From assembly GCA_035515515.1 (NCBI GenBank), contig DATJBC010000132.1:1-21712 (forward strand): DNA of 21,712 nt. Reading direction: 5' to 3'. This DNA is from DATJBC01 sp035515515. GTDB taxonomy: Bacteria; Actinomycetota; Acidimicrobiia; Acidimicrobiales; UBA8190. A program made the translations under genes and the position numbers. Below, in pieces: positions 14,536 to 21,037 of this stretch (within the stretch, counting starts at the first letter, position 1; each line of letters opens with the position of its first letter). The notes beneath the pieces were generated by a model. It was not told where the DNA came from, made no database searches, and worked only from the letters and a program-made list of their open reading frames with translations.

Positions 14536-14552
14536 GGAGAACGGCATTCTCC
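14536..14552. promoter_or_regulatory. Inverted repeat GGAGAA-N5-TTCTCC, candidate TetR operator
   Basis: GGAGAACGGCATTCTCC has perfect 6-bp arms with 5-bp spacing. It lies just downstream of the rightward -10 box and over the -35 region of the leftward TetR promoter. A repressor there would block both directions. It is unlike the CTGACG-N5-GTCAG sites, so a second regulator is implied. Confidence 0.5.
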
Positions 14553-14553
14553 C

Positions 14554-14560
14554 AAGGGGG
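14554..14560 (+). promoter_or_regulatory. Ribosome binding site deciding the aldehyde dehydrogenase start
   Basis: AAGGGGG ends 6 nt before the GTG at 14567. This selects that GTG over the in-frame GTG at 14588 and over the long upstream extension of the frame, which is antisense to the TetR gene. Confidence 0.55.
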
Positions 14561-14566
14561 ACGACG

Positions 14567-16030
14567 GTGGGCGAGGCGATCGGGCTGGTGATCGACGGGG
14601 GCGTGGTGCCCGGTGACGAGGGCACGTACCCCGTGACGAACCCCGTGCGCCCCGCCGAGGTCGTGCTCGAGGCGCCCTCGGCGTCGGCCGCGCAGGTCGA
14701 CCGGGCGGTGGCCGCGGCGCGCGCCGCGGCCCCGGCGTGGGCGGCACGCAGCCACGACGACCGCGCCGAGCTGGTGGGCAAGGCGGCCGCCGCCGCCGGC
14801 GCGGCGGTGGAGGCCCACGACCTCGCCACCCTGCTCACCCGGGAGCACGGCAAGGTCCTGTGGGAGGCGCAGTTCGACGCGGGGACCATCGGCGGGATGG
14901 CGGGGGCCTTCGCGCCGCTGGCGGCCGAGGCCCTCGAGGGCCGTACCCTCGGCGGCGGGGGGCGCAGCACCCGGGTGGTCCACGAGCCCTTCGGCGTGGT
15001 CGCCGCGGTGCTGCCGTTCAACTGGCCGGTGTCGGTGTTCGGCAACAAGGTGCTCCCCGCCCTCCTGGCGGGCAACACCGTGGTGGTCAAGGCCCCGCCC
15101 ACGTGCCCCGGCGCGGTGCTGGCCGCCGCCGCGGCGCTGGCCGAGGCGCTCCCCCCCGGCGTCGTGAACGCCCTGAACGGCCCGGCCCCCGAGCTGGGCG
15201 AGATGCTCGTGTCGCACCCCGGCGTGGACATGGTGTCGTTCACCGGCGGCGTGCCCACGGGCCGCGCCGTGATGGCCGCGGCGTCGGGCGCGGTGCGCCC
15301 CGTGGTCCTCGAGCTGGGCGGCAACGACCCTGCCATCGTCGCTCCCGACGTCGACATCGACGCCGCCCTGGCCGACCGCATCGCGGGGGCGGCCTTCATC
15401 ACCACCGGGCAGGTGTGCATGGCCATCAAGCGCCTGTACGTGCCCGAGGACAAGGTGGGCGCCATGGTCGACGCGCTGGTGGCGCGCCTGGGCCGCGAGG
15501 TCGTGGGCGACGGCCTGGCGCCGGAGGTCACCATGGGCCCCGTGCACCGCCCCGCGGCGCGCGACCGGGTCGAGGCCATGCTGGCCGAGGCGGCCGACCG
15601 GGGGGCCGCCGTGCACCGCCCCGCCACCGTGCGCGACGAGGACGCCGCCGCCGGCGGGTACCTCGTGTCCCCCGCCATCGTGGAGGGGGCGCCCGACGAC
15701 GCCCAGATCGTGTGCGAGGAGCAGTTCGCCCCGGCGCTGCCCGTGCTCGGCTACCGCCACGTGGACGAGGCGCTGCGGCGCGCCAACGACTCCTCCTACG
15801 GCCTGTGCGCGTCGATCTGGACGGCCGACGACGAGCTGGCCGAGCGGGCCGGGCGGCGGCTCGAGGCGGGCACGGTGTTCGTCAACAACCACGGCACCGC
15901 CGCCATGGACCACCGCGCCCCCTTCGGCGGCTGGAAGCAGTCGGGCTACGGGCTCGAGCTCGGCCCCGAGGGGATGCGGGCCTTCACCCGGCCCAAGACC
16001 ATCCTGGCGTTCCCCGCCCCGGCCCGCTGA
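14567..16030 (+). CDS. NAD(P)-dependent aldehyde dehydrogenase
   Basis: A 487-aa aldehyde dehydrogenase, standard family length, oxidising an aldehyde to its carboxylic acid. It shows the cofactor-domain motif LPFNWPV, with VVKAPPTCPG following, then SFTGGVPTGRAV. The general base is Glu249 in LELGGN. The nucleophile is Cys284 in TTGQVCMAIKR, 35 residues later as expected. Late motifs are EEQFAPALPVLGY and a GGWKQSGYGLELGPEGM C-terminal segment. It resembles the betaine-aldehyde/succinate-semialdehyde group broadly, but substrate cannot be assigned. It begins the plus-strand operon divergent from TetR. An alcohol dehydrogenase two genes downstream could supply its aldehyde. The next gene starts 10 bp after its stop. 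Confidence 0.93.
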   Translation: MGEAIGLVIDGGVVPGDEGTYPVTNPVRPAEVVLEAPSASAAQVDRAVAAARAAAPAWAARSHDDRAELVGKAAAAAGAAVEAHDLATLLTREHGKVLWEAQFDAGTIGGMAGAFAPLAAEALEGRTLGGGGRSTRVVHEPFGVVAAVLPFNWPVSVFGNKVLPALLAGNTVVVKAPPTCPGAVLAAAAALAEALPPGVVNALNGPAPELGEMLVSHPGVDMVSFTGGVPTGRAVMAAASGAVRPVVLELGGNDPAIVAPDVDIDAALADRIAGAAFITTGQVCMAIKRLYVPEDKVGAMVDALVARLGREVVGDGLAPEVTMGPVHRPAARDRVEAMLAEAADRGAAVHRPATVRDEDAAAGGYLVSPAIVEGAPDDAQIVCEEQFAPALPVLGYRHVDEALRRANDSSYGLCASIWTADDELAERAGRRLEAGTVFVNNHGTAAMDHRAPFGGWKQSGYGLELGPEGMRAFTRPKTILAFPAPAR

Positions 16031-16036
16031 GGGAGG
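16031..16036 (+). promoter_or_regulatory. Ribosome binding site of the D-aminoacylase-like gene
   Basis: GGGAGG lies directly after the aldehyde dehydrogenase stop and 4 nt before the GTG at 16041, supporting that start. Confidence 0.6.
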
Positions 16037-16040
16037 CGCC

Positions 16041-17768
16041 GTGCTGGACCTGCTCATCCGGGGGGGCACCGTGATCGACGGCACGGGCGCGCCCGGGCGC
16101 CGGGCCGACGTGGCGGTGCGCGCCGGCCGGGTGGTGGGCATCGGGCCCGGTGACGAGCCCGCCTCCCGCACCATCGACGCCACCGGCCTGCTCGTGACGC
16201 CGGGCTTCGTCGACCTCCACACCCACTACGACGCCCAGCTGTCGTGGGACCCCAGCGCCAGCCCCTCCCCGCTGCACGGCGTCACCACGGTGATCGGGGG
16301 GAACTGCGGCTTCTCGCTGGCGCCGTGCGGCCCGGAGCACGCCGAGTACCTGGCGCGCATGATGGCGCGCGTCGAGGGCATGCCCATCGCCTCGCTCCGG
16401 TGCCTGGACTGGGCCTGGACGTCCTTCGGCGACTGGCTGGGCCGGCTCGACGGCACCATCGCCGTCAACGCGGGCTTCCTGGTGGGGCACTCGGCGCTGC
16501 GCCGGGCGGTGATGGGCGACGACGCCGTGCGCGCGCCGGCGTCGCCCGCGCAGCTCGAGGCCATGGTGGCGCTCCTGCACCGCTCGATCGAGGACGGCGC
16601 CCTCGGCTTCTCCACCTCCCAGGCGCCGACCCACAACGACGGCGACGGCGTGCCCGTCCCCTCGCGCGCCGCGGCCCGCGACGAGCTCGACGCGCTGTGC
16701 GCGGCCATCGCCCTGCACGCGGGGACCACGCTCGAGCTCATCGTGCCCGGGTGCCTGAACGGGTTCAGCGACGACGAGATCGACCTCATGGCACGGCTGT
16801 CGCTCCTGGCCGACCGGCCCGCCAACTGGAACGTCCTGGGCGTGTCGGCCCTGAACCCCGGCGGCCTCGAGCGCCAGCTGTCGGCGTCGAGCATCGCCGC
16901 GGAGCGCGGCGCCACCGTCGTCCCGCTCACGCTCCCCCACACCATGAAGATCCGCCTGTCGTTCGAGCACGGCGCCATCATCGACGCCCTGCCGGGGTGG
17001 CGCGAGCTCTTCGGGCTGCCCGTGCCCGAGCGCATGGCCCGGCTGTCGGACCCCGCGGCGCGCGCCGCGCTCGACGCCGGTGCGAAGTCCAAGGAGGCGG
17101 GCATCGTGGGGGCCCTGGCCCGCTGGGAGCACCTCGTCATCGAGGAGACCTTCGACCCCGCCAACGCGCCCTACGAGGGCCGCTCGGTGGGCGACGTCGC
17201 CGCCGAGACGGGCAAGGAGCCCTTCGACGCCATGCTCGACGTCGTCCTCGCCGACAAGCTGCGCACGGGCCTGCGCCCCCCCATCGTGGCCTCGGACGCC
17301 GACTGGGAGCTGCGGGCGACGGTGTGGCAGGACCCCCGCACCGTGGTGGGGGGGTCCGACGCCGGCGCCCACCTGGACGTGATGTGCGGGGCCATCTACT
17401 CCACGTCGATGCTGGGCGAGGGGGTGCGGGAGCGGCAGCTGCTGTCGTGGGAGGAGGCCGTGCGCCAGCTCACCGACGTGCCGGCCCGCCTCTACGGGAT
17501 CCGCGACCGGGGGCGGCTGGCCGAGGGCTCGTACGCGGACGTGGTGGTGCTCGACCCCGAGCGGGTGGGCCACGGGCCCGAGCGCACCCGCGACGACCTC
17601 CCCGGCGGCGCCAGCCGGCTCTACGCCGAGGGCGTCGGCATCGAGCACGTGATCGTGAACGGCGAGGAGATCGTGCGGGCCGGGGCCTTCACCGGCGCCC
17701 TGCCGGGGGCCGTGCTGCGCTCGGGGGCCGACACCGACACCGTGACCGCCGGGTCCTGGTCGGCGTGA
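16041..17768 (+). CDS. D-aminoacylase-like amidohydrolase (N-acyl-D-amino-acid deacylase family)
   Basis: A 575-aa TIM-barrel amidohydrolase with the family's beta-sandwich ends (IRGGTVIDGTGAPG at the start; GRLAEGSYADVVVLDPERV near the end). Metal motif DLHTHYD has His60 and His62. GGNCGFS at 86-92 carries Cys89, matching the metal-binding Cys of D-aminoacylases, and Asp440 lies in GGSDAGAH. The H-x-R-E and HHK segments that supply two further His ligands in characterised D-aminoacylases are not seen. The equivalent stretches read LELIVPG and NWNVLGVSAL. It is therefore a subfamily with an altered site, and a deacylase activity is not assured. Substrate is perhaps an amide, lactam or cyclic catabolite. 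It sits between an aldehyde and an alcohol dehydrogenase, and its stop overlaps the next start as GTGA. Confidence 0.85.
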   Translation: MLDLLIRGGTVIDGTGAPGRRADVAVRAGRVVGIGPGDEPASRTIDATGLLVTPGFVDLHTHYDAQLSWDPSASPSPLHGVTTVIGGNCGFSLAPCGPEHAEYLARMMARVEGMPIASLRCLDWAWTSFGDWLGRLDGTIAVNAGFLVGHSALRRAVMGDDAVRAPASPAQLEAMVALLHRSIEDGALGFSTSQAPTHNDGDGVPVPSRAAARDELDALCAAIALHAGTTLELIVPGCLNGFSDDEIDLMARLSLLADRPANWNVLGVSALNPGGLERQLSASSIAAERGATVVPLTLPHTMKIRLSFEHGAIIDALPGWRELFGLPVPERMARLSDPAARAALDAGAKSKEAGIVGALARWEHLVIEETFDPANAPYEGRSVGDVAAETGKEPFDAMLDVVLADKLRTGLRPPIVASDADWELRATVWQDPRTVVGGSDAGAHLDVMCGAIYSTSMLGEGVRERQLLSWEEAVRQLTDVPARLYGIRDRGRLAEGSYADVVVLDPERVGHGPERTRDDLPGGASRLYAEGVGIEHVIVNGEEIVRAGAFTGALPGAVLRSGADTDTVTAGSWSA

Positions 17769-18883
17769 GCGCACCGGGCCGCACCGTGCGGGCCGCCGTG
17801 GTGCACGAGGTGGGCGCGCCCTTCGTGGTGGAGGACATCGAGCTCGCCCCGCTGGGGCCGCACGACGTGCGCGTGGCCATGGCGGCCAGCGGCGTGTGCC
17901 ACTCGGACCTCTCGGTGCAGAACGGCACCATCCCGTTCATGTTCCCCACGGTGCTGGGCCACGAGGGGGCGGGCGTGGTGGCCGAGGTGGGCGCGGCCGT
18001 GACGCGGGTGGCGCCGGGCGACCACGTGGTGCTCACCTGGATGCCGGCGTGCCGGCGCTGCCCGGCGTGCCTGGGCGGGCAGGCCATGCTGTGCGAGGTG
18101 GGCCTGGCCGAGGCGCTGTCGGGCGCCTACGCGCACGTGGGCGGCCGCCCCCTGGTGCGGGGGCTGGGCACGGCCACCTTCGGCGAGGAGACGGTCGTCC
18201 CCGAGGGCGAGGTGGTGCCCATCGACGCATCGGTCCCCCTCGAGCTGGCCGCGCTGGTGGGCTGCGCGCTGGCCACCGGGGTGGGCGCCGTGTGGCACAC
18301 CGCCCGCGTCGCCCCGGGGTCGTCGGTGGCCGTGATCGGCTGCGGCGGCGTGGGCCTGTCGGTCATCCAGGGGGCGCGCCTGGCCGGGGCGGCCACCGTG
18401 GTGGCCGTCGACCGCGTGCCCGCCAAGCTGGAGATGGCACGCGCCATGGGGGCGACCGACACCGTCGACGCCGCCGCCGGCGACCCCGTGGAGGCCGTGC
18501 GGGCCGCCACCGGGGGCCGCGGGCCCGACTACGCCTTCGAGGTGGTGGGGCGGGCCGACTCCATCCGCAGCGCCTTCAGCTGCGCGCGCCGCGGCGGGAC
18601 CGTCGTGCTGGTGGGCGCGGGGTCGCCGGCCGAGCAGGTCACGTTCTCGGCCTTCGAGCTCTTCGTCGACGCCAAGACCGTGATGGGGTGCGTGTACGGG
18701 TCGACCGACGCCGACCGCGACTTCCCGGTGCTCGTCGACCTCATCCGGCGCGGCTCGCTCGACGCCGAGGCCCTCGTCACGAGGCGGATCGGCCTGGACG
18801 ACGTCAACGACGCCTTCGCGGCCATGGAAAAGGGAGAGGTGGCGAGGAGCGTGATCGTCTACGACGGGAGGGGAGCCCCATGA
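17765..18883 (+). CDS. Zinc-dependent medium-chain alcohol dehydrogenase
   Basis: A 372-aa MDR alcohol dehydrogenase of the class with both zinc sites. Catalytic zinc: Cys45 in GVCHSD, His66/Glu67 in GHEGAG and Cys167 in LVGCAL. Structural zinc: Cys96, Cys99, Cys102 and Cys110. The Rossmann motif GCGGVG is at 192-197, with an acidic VAVDR at the end of the next strand, favouring NAD. It should interconvert an alcohol and an aldehyde, and pairs logically with the aldehyde dehydrogenase two genes upstream. The GTG start overlaps the preceding stop (GTGA 17765-17768) and its own stop overlaps the next ATG (ATGA 18880-18883). Length and motifs are complete. Confidence 0.93.
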   Translation: MSAPGRTVRAAVVHEVGAPFVVEDIELAPLGPHDVRVAMAASGVCHSDLSVQNGTIPFMFPTVLGHEGAGVVAEVGAAVTRVAPGDHVVLTWMPACRRCPACLGGQAMLCEVGLAEALSGAYAHVGGRPLVRGLGTATFGEETVVPEGEVVPIDASVPLELAALVGCALATGVGAVWHTARVAPGSSVAVIGCGGVGLSVIQGARLAGAATVVAVDRVPAKLEMARAMGATDTVDAAAGDPVEAVRAATGGRGPDYAFEVVGRADSIRSAFSCARRGGTVVLVGAGSPAEQVTFSAFELFVDAKTVMGCVYGSTDADRDFPVLVDLIRRGSLDAEALVTRRIGLDDVNDAFAAMEKGEVARSVIVYDGRGAP

Positions 18884-19968
18884 GCGCGGACCTGTACGTG
18901 GTGGACGCCGACGCCCACGCGGTGGAGCCGATGGAGTTCTTCGCCGAGCTCATGGGGCGCTTCCCCGACCAGGTCACCGTGCGCACCGACACGCGCCTGG
19001 GCGTGCTCATCGAGGGGCGGCCCTATCCCCAGTACGAGGGGCCGGGCGCGGGGTGCCCACCCCAGCACGGGCTCACCACCGCCCCGGGGGTCGACCCCGG
19101 CACCGTGGACGGCGTGCTCGCCAACGCCGACACCGACGGCATCGACGAGATGGTGCTGTTCCCGAGCTTCGGGCTGTGCGTCCCGACCATCGAGGACCCC
19201 GCCCTGGGCGCCGGGCTGGCCCGCATGTACAACCGGTGGGCGTCGGAGTTCTGCGCCAAGAGCGGCGGGCGCCTCCACGGCGTGGCGGTGACCCCCATCG
19301 AGCACGGCGCCGAGGCCGTCGCCGTCATGGAGGAGGCCAGGGGCCTGGGCCTGGTGGCCACGATCGTCCCGCCCGCCCTGCGCACGCGGAACCTGGACCA
19401 TCCCGACCTCGACCCCTTCTACGCGGCGGCGGCCGCCATGGACATGCCGCTCGGGGTGCACGGGGCGCCGGGGATCCACCTCCCCAAGATCGGGGTGGAC
19501 CGCTTCGACAACTACATCCAGGTCCACTGCATCAGCTTCCCCTTCGACCAGATGACGGCCATGACGGCGCTGGTGAGCGGGGGGGTGTTCGAGCGCCACC
19601 CCTCGCTGCGCGTGGCGTTCCTCGAGGCCGGGGCGGGGTGGCTGCCGTGGTTCGTCGAGCGCCTGGGCGAGCACTACGAGTCGCGCGGCGACTGGATCCC
19701 CGGCGGGTGGCAGCGCCCGCCCGCCGAGTACGTCGCCGCGGGCAACGTGACCGTCACGTGCGAGCCCGACGAGGACGCCCTGGGATGCGTGGTCGAGCTC
19801 CTCGGCGACCGGTGCGTGATGTTCGCCAGCGACTACCCGCACTGGGACGGGGCCTGGCCCCGGGCCACGGCCGAGCTGCGGGCCCACGCCGGAGCTGCCC
19901 TGTCGCCCGGGGCGCTCGCCCGGGTGGCGGCCGACAACGCCCGCCGCTTCTACGGGCTCTCCCGCTGA
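18880..19968 (+). CDS. Amidohydrolase_2 family protein, third paralogue
   Basis: A 362-aa Amidohydro_2 protein. The N-terminal motif is DADAHAVEP (Asp11, His13, Glu16). DTDGIDEMVLFPSFGL precedes the first barrel strands. The mid-barrel His is His194 in GVHGAPG. VAFLEAGAGWLPW places Glu249 where decarboxylases of the family have His, and Asp318 lies in ASDYPHWD. It is closest in layout to the 11475-12626 protein (both have ERHP-S/G-LRV before the Glu motif). It is the last gene of the aldehyde dehydrogenase operon. A purine-rich stretch (GGGAGGGGAG) just before the ATG gives an SD, and the ATG overlaps the alcohol dehydrogenase stop. Function in detail unknown. Confidence 0.86.
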   Translation: MSADLYVVDADAHAVEPMEFFAELMGRFPDQVTVRTDTRLGVLIEGRPYPQYEGPGAGCPPQHGLTTAPGVDPGTVDGVLANADTDGIDEMVLFPSFGLCVPTIEDPALGAGLARMYNRWASEFCAKSGGRLHGVAVTPIEHGAEAVAVMEEARGLGLVATIVPPALRTRNLDHPDLDPFYAAAAAMDMPLGVHGAPGIHLPKIGVDRFDNYIQVHCISFPFDQMTAMTALVSGGVFERHPSLRVAFLEAGAGWLPWFVERLGEHYESRGDWIPGGWQRPPAEYVAAGNVTVTCEPDEDALGCVVELLGDRCVMFASDYPHWDGAWPRATAELRAHAGAALSPGALARVAADNARRFYGLSR

Positions 19969-19980
19969 GCGACCCACCGT

Positions 19981-19994
19981 CGCCCGGCCGGGCG
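19981..19994. terminator. Perfect GC palindrome after the aldehyde dehydrogenase operon
   Basis: CGCCCGGCCGGGCG is a perfect 14-bp palindrome 13 bp after the amidohydrolase stop and upstream of the adenine phosphoribosyltransferase promoter. No T-run follows. It is possibly a terminator hairpin separating the catabolic operon from the next gene, or chance in GC-rich DNA. Confidence 0.3.
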
Positions 19995-20009
19995 CGGGCC
20001 GGCCACCGG

Positions 20010-20015
20010 TAGTGT
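20010..20015 (+). promoter_or_regulatory. apt: Candidate -10 box TAGTGT of apt (leaderless)
   Basis: TAGTGT ends 8 nt before the GTG at 20024, with no SD. The alternative GTG at 20012 lies inside this box, so the box favours the later start. Confidence 0.45.
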
Positions 20016-20023
20016 CGGGCCCC

Positions 20024-20599
20024 GTGGACGACGGGCGACGGCGCGGGCCCGGGGCCGTCGACGCCCCGGACGCGCACGAGGACCTGCGCCGACGCGTGGG
20101 GGCGCTCGTGCGCGACGTGGAGGGGTTCCCCGAGCCGGGGGTGACGTTCAAGGACATCACCCCCGTCCTCATGGACGCCGACGCCTTCACCGACGCCGTG
20201 ACGTGGCTGGGGGCCCCCTTCGCGGGGCGCGCCACCAAGGTGGCGGCCATCGAGGCCCGGGGCTTCATCCTGGGCGCCCCGGTGGCCTACGCGCTGGGGG
20301 TGGGCCTCGTCCCCGTGCGCAAGATGGGCAAGCTGCCGGCGGCCACCGTGACCGAGGCCTACACCCTCGAGTACGGCACGGCCACCCTCGAGGTGCACGT
20401 GGACGCCATCGGGCCCGGCGACCGGGTGCTGGTGGTGGACGACGTCGTCGCCACCGGCGGCACGGCCCTGGCCACCGCCGCGCTGGTGCGCCGGGCGGGC
20501 GCCGAGGTCCTGGGCCTGTCCGCCCTCCTCGAGATCGCCGCCCTGGGCGGCCGGGCGCATCTGGCCGCGCTCGACCTGCACGTGCTGCTCACCGTGTGA
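20024..20599 (+). CDS. apt: Adenine phosphoribosyltransferase
   Basis: A 191-aa type I phosphoribosyltransferase that converts adenine and PRPP to AMP for purine salvage in the cytoplasm. The N-terminal family motif RDVEGFPEPGVTFKDITP (30-47) contacts adenine. ARGFILGAPVAYALG (78-92), then VPVRKMGKLP, follow. The PRPP loop is VLVVDDVVATGGT at 135-147. All are close to characterised Apt proteins, so the assignment is firm. The start is the GTG 8 nt after TAGTGT; about 20 poorly conserved residues precede the first motif. In many actinobacteria apt sits by secD/secF and relA. Here it stands beside catabolic genes, with its own promoter, and is followed by a SnoaL-like gene that probably overlaps it by 4 bp. 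Confidence 0.93.
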   Translation: MDDGRRRGPGAVDAPDAHEDLRRRVGALVRDVEGFPEPGVTFKDITPVLMDADAFTDAVTWLGAPFAGRATKVAAIEARGFILGAPVAYALGVGLVPVRKMGKLPAATVTEAYTLEYGTATLEVHVDAIGPGDRVLVVDDVVATGGTALATAALVRRAGAEVLGLSALLEIAALGGRAHLAALDLHVLLTV

Positions 20600-21024
20600 G
20601 GCGGCCCGCGGTGCCCGAGCCCATCACCCTGGAGGACCTGGACCGCCAGGAGGCGCGCATGGCGGGCGCCTTCGGGACGGGGGAGGTGTCGGGCACCCGC
20701 GACCTCTACGACCCCGACGTCGTCTACCTGAGCCCCACCACCCGGCTCTTCGGGTGGCCGGCGCGCATCTGCGGGGTCGACGCCACGCTCGAGTTCATCG
20801 CGCGGACCATCGCCGGGGTGACCGACATCGCCTACGCCGTGGACGAGCGCGCCCTCATCCCCGAGGGGCGCGGCGCCTACGTGCGCGTGCTGTTCGACTT
20901 CACCGTGGGCGCCGCCCGGCTGCGCTCGGCCTACGTGGTGGTCTACCGCTACCGCGGGGGGCGCATCGCCCAGCAGGAGCTCTACTACGACCCGAGCGCG
21001 CCGTTGGAGCGCCTGGGGCCCTGA
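20596..21024 (+). CDS. SnoaL-like/NTF2-like fold protein, function unknown
   Basis: A small protein of about 142 aa with the look of the NTF2-like superfamily. It has an N-terminal helix with a LYDPDVVYLSPTTRLFG segment, a central helix (VDATLEFIARTIAG), and a beta-sheet half ending VVVYRYRGGRIAQQELYYDP, the typical last strands of SnoaL-like folds. Such proteins are cyclases, isomerases, dehydratases or binding proteins, and I cannot choose. Two starts fit. GTG at 20596 overlaps the apt stop as GTGA, the junction used throughout this window; GTG at 20611 has a GAGG 9 nt upstream. I prefer 20596 and the difference is five residues. It converges with the dehydrogenase at the window end, only 5 bp between the stops. 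Confidence 0.78.
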   Translation: MRRPAVPEPITLEDLDRQEARMAGAFGTGEVSGTRDLYDPDVVYLSPTTRLFGWPARICGVDATLEFIARTIAGVTDIAYAVDERALIPEGRGAYVRVLFDFTVGAARLRSAYVVVYRYRGGRIAQQELYYDPSAPLERLGP

Positions 21025-21037
21025 GCCGCTCAGGGCC
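21017..21037. terminator. Bidirectional hairpin spanning both stop codons
   Basis: GGCCCTGAG (21017-21025) and CTCAGGGCC (21029-21037) form a perfect 9-bp stem with a 3-nt loop. The left arm contains the TGA of the SnoaL-like gene; the right arm contains the TGA, on the minus strand, of the convergent acyl-CoA dehydrogenase. Both transcripts would form the same hairpin at their end. No T-run follows, as is common for actinobacterial terminators. Confidence 0.5.

Noticed and set aside
14303..14566. N-terminal extension of the aldehyde dehydrogenase frame
   Set aside because: It is antisense to the TetR coding region. The SD at 14554-14560 and normal protein length support the GTG at 14567.
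13844..16222. Upstream extension of the second amidohydrolase frame to 1199 aa
   Set aside because: The extension is antisense to the aldehyde dehydrogenase and out of frame with the TetR gene. The GTGA overlap and conserved N-terminal motif place the start at 13843.
16244..17764. Long N-terminal extension of the alcohol dehydrogenase (an 879-aa fusion)
   Set aside because: It is an out-of-frame shadow of the D-aminoacylase-like gene, Arg/Gly-rich with no motif. The dehydrogenase starts at 17765 by GTGA overlap.
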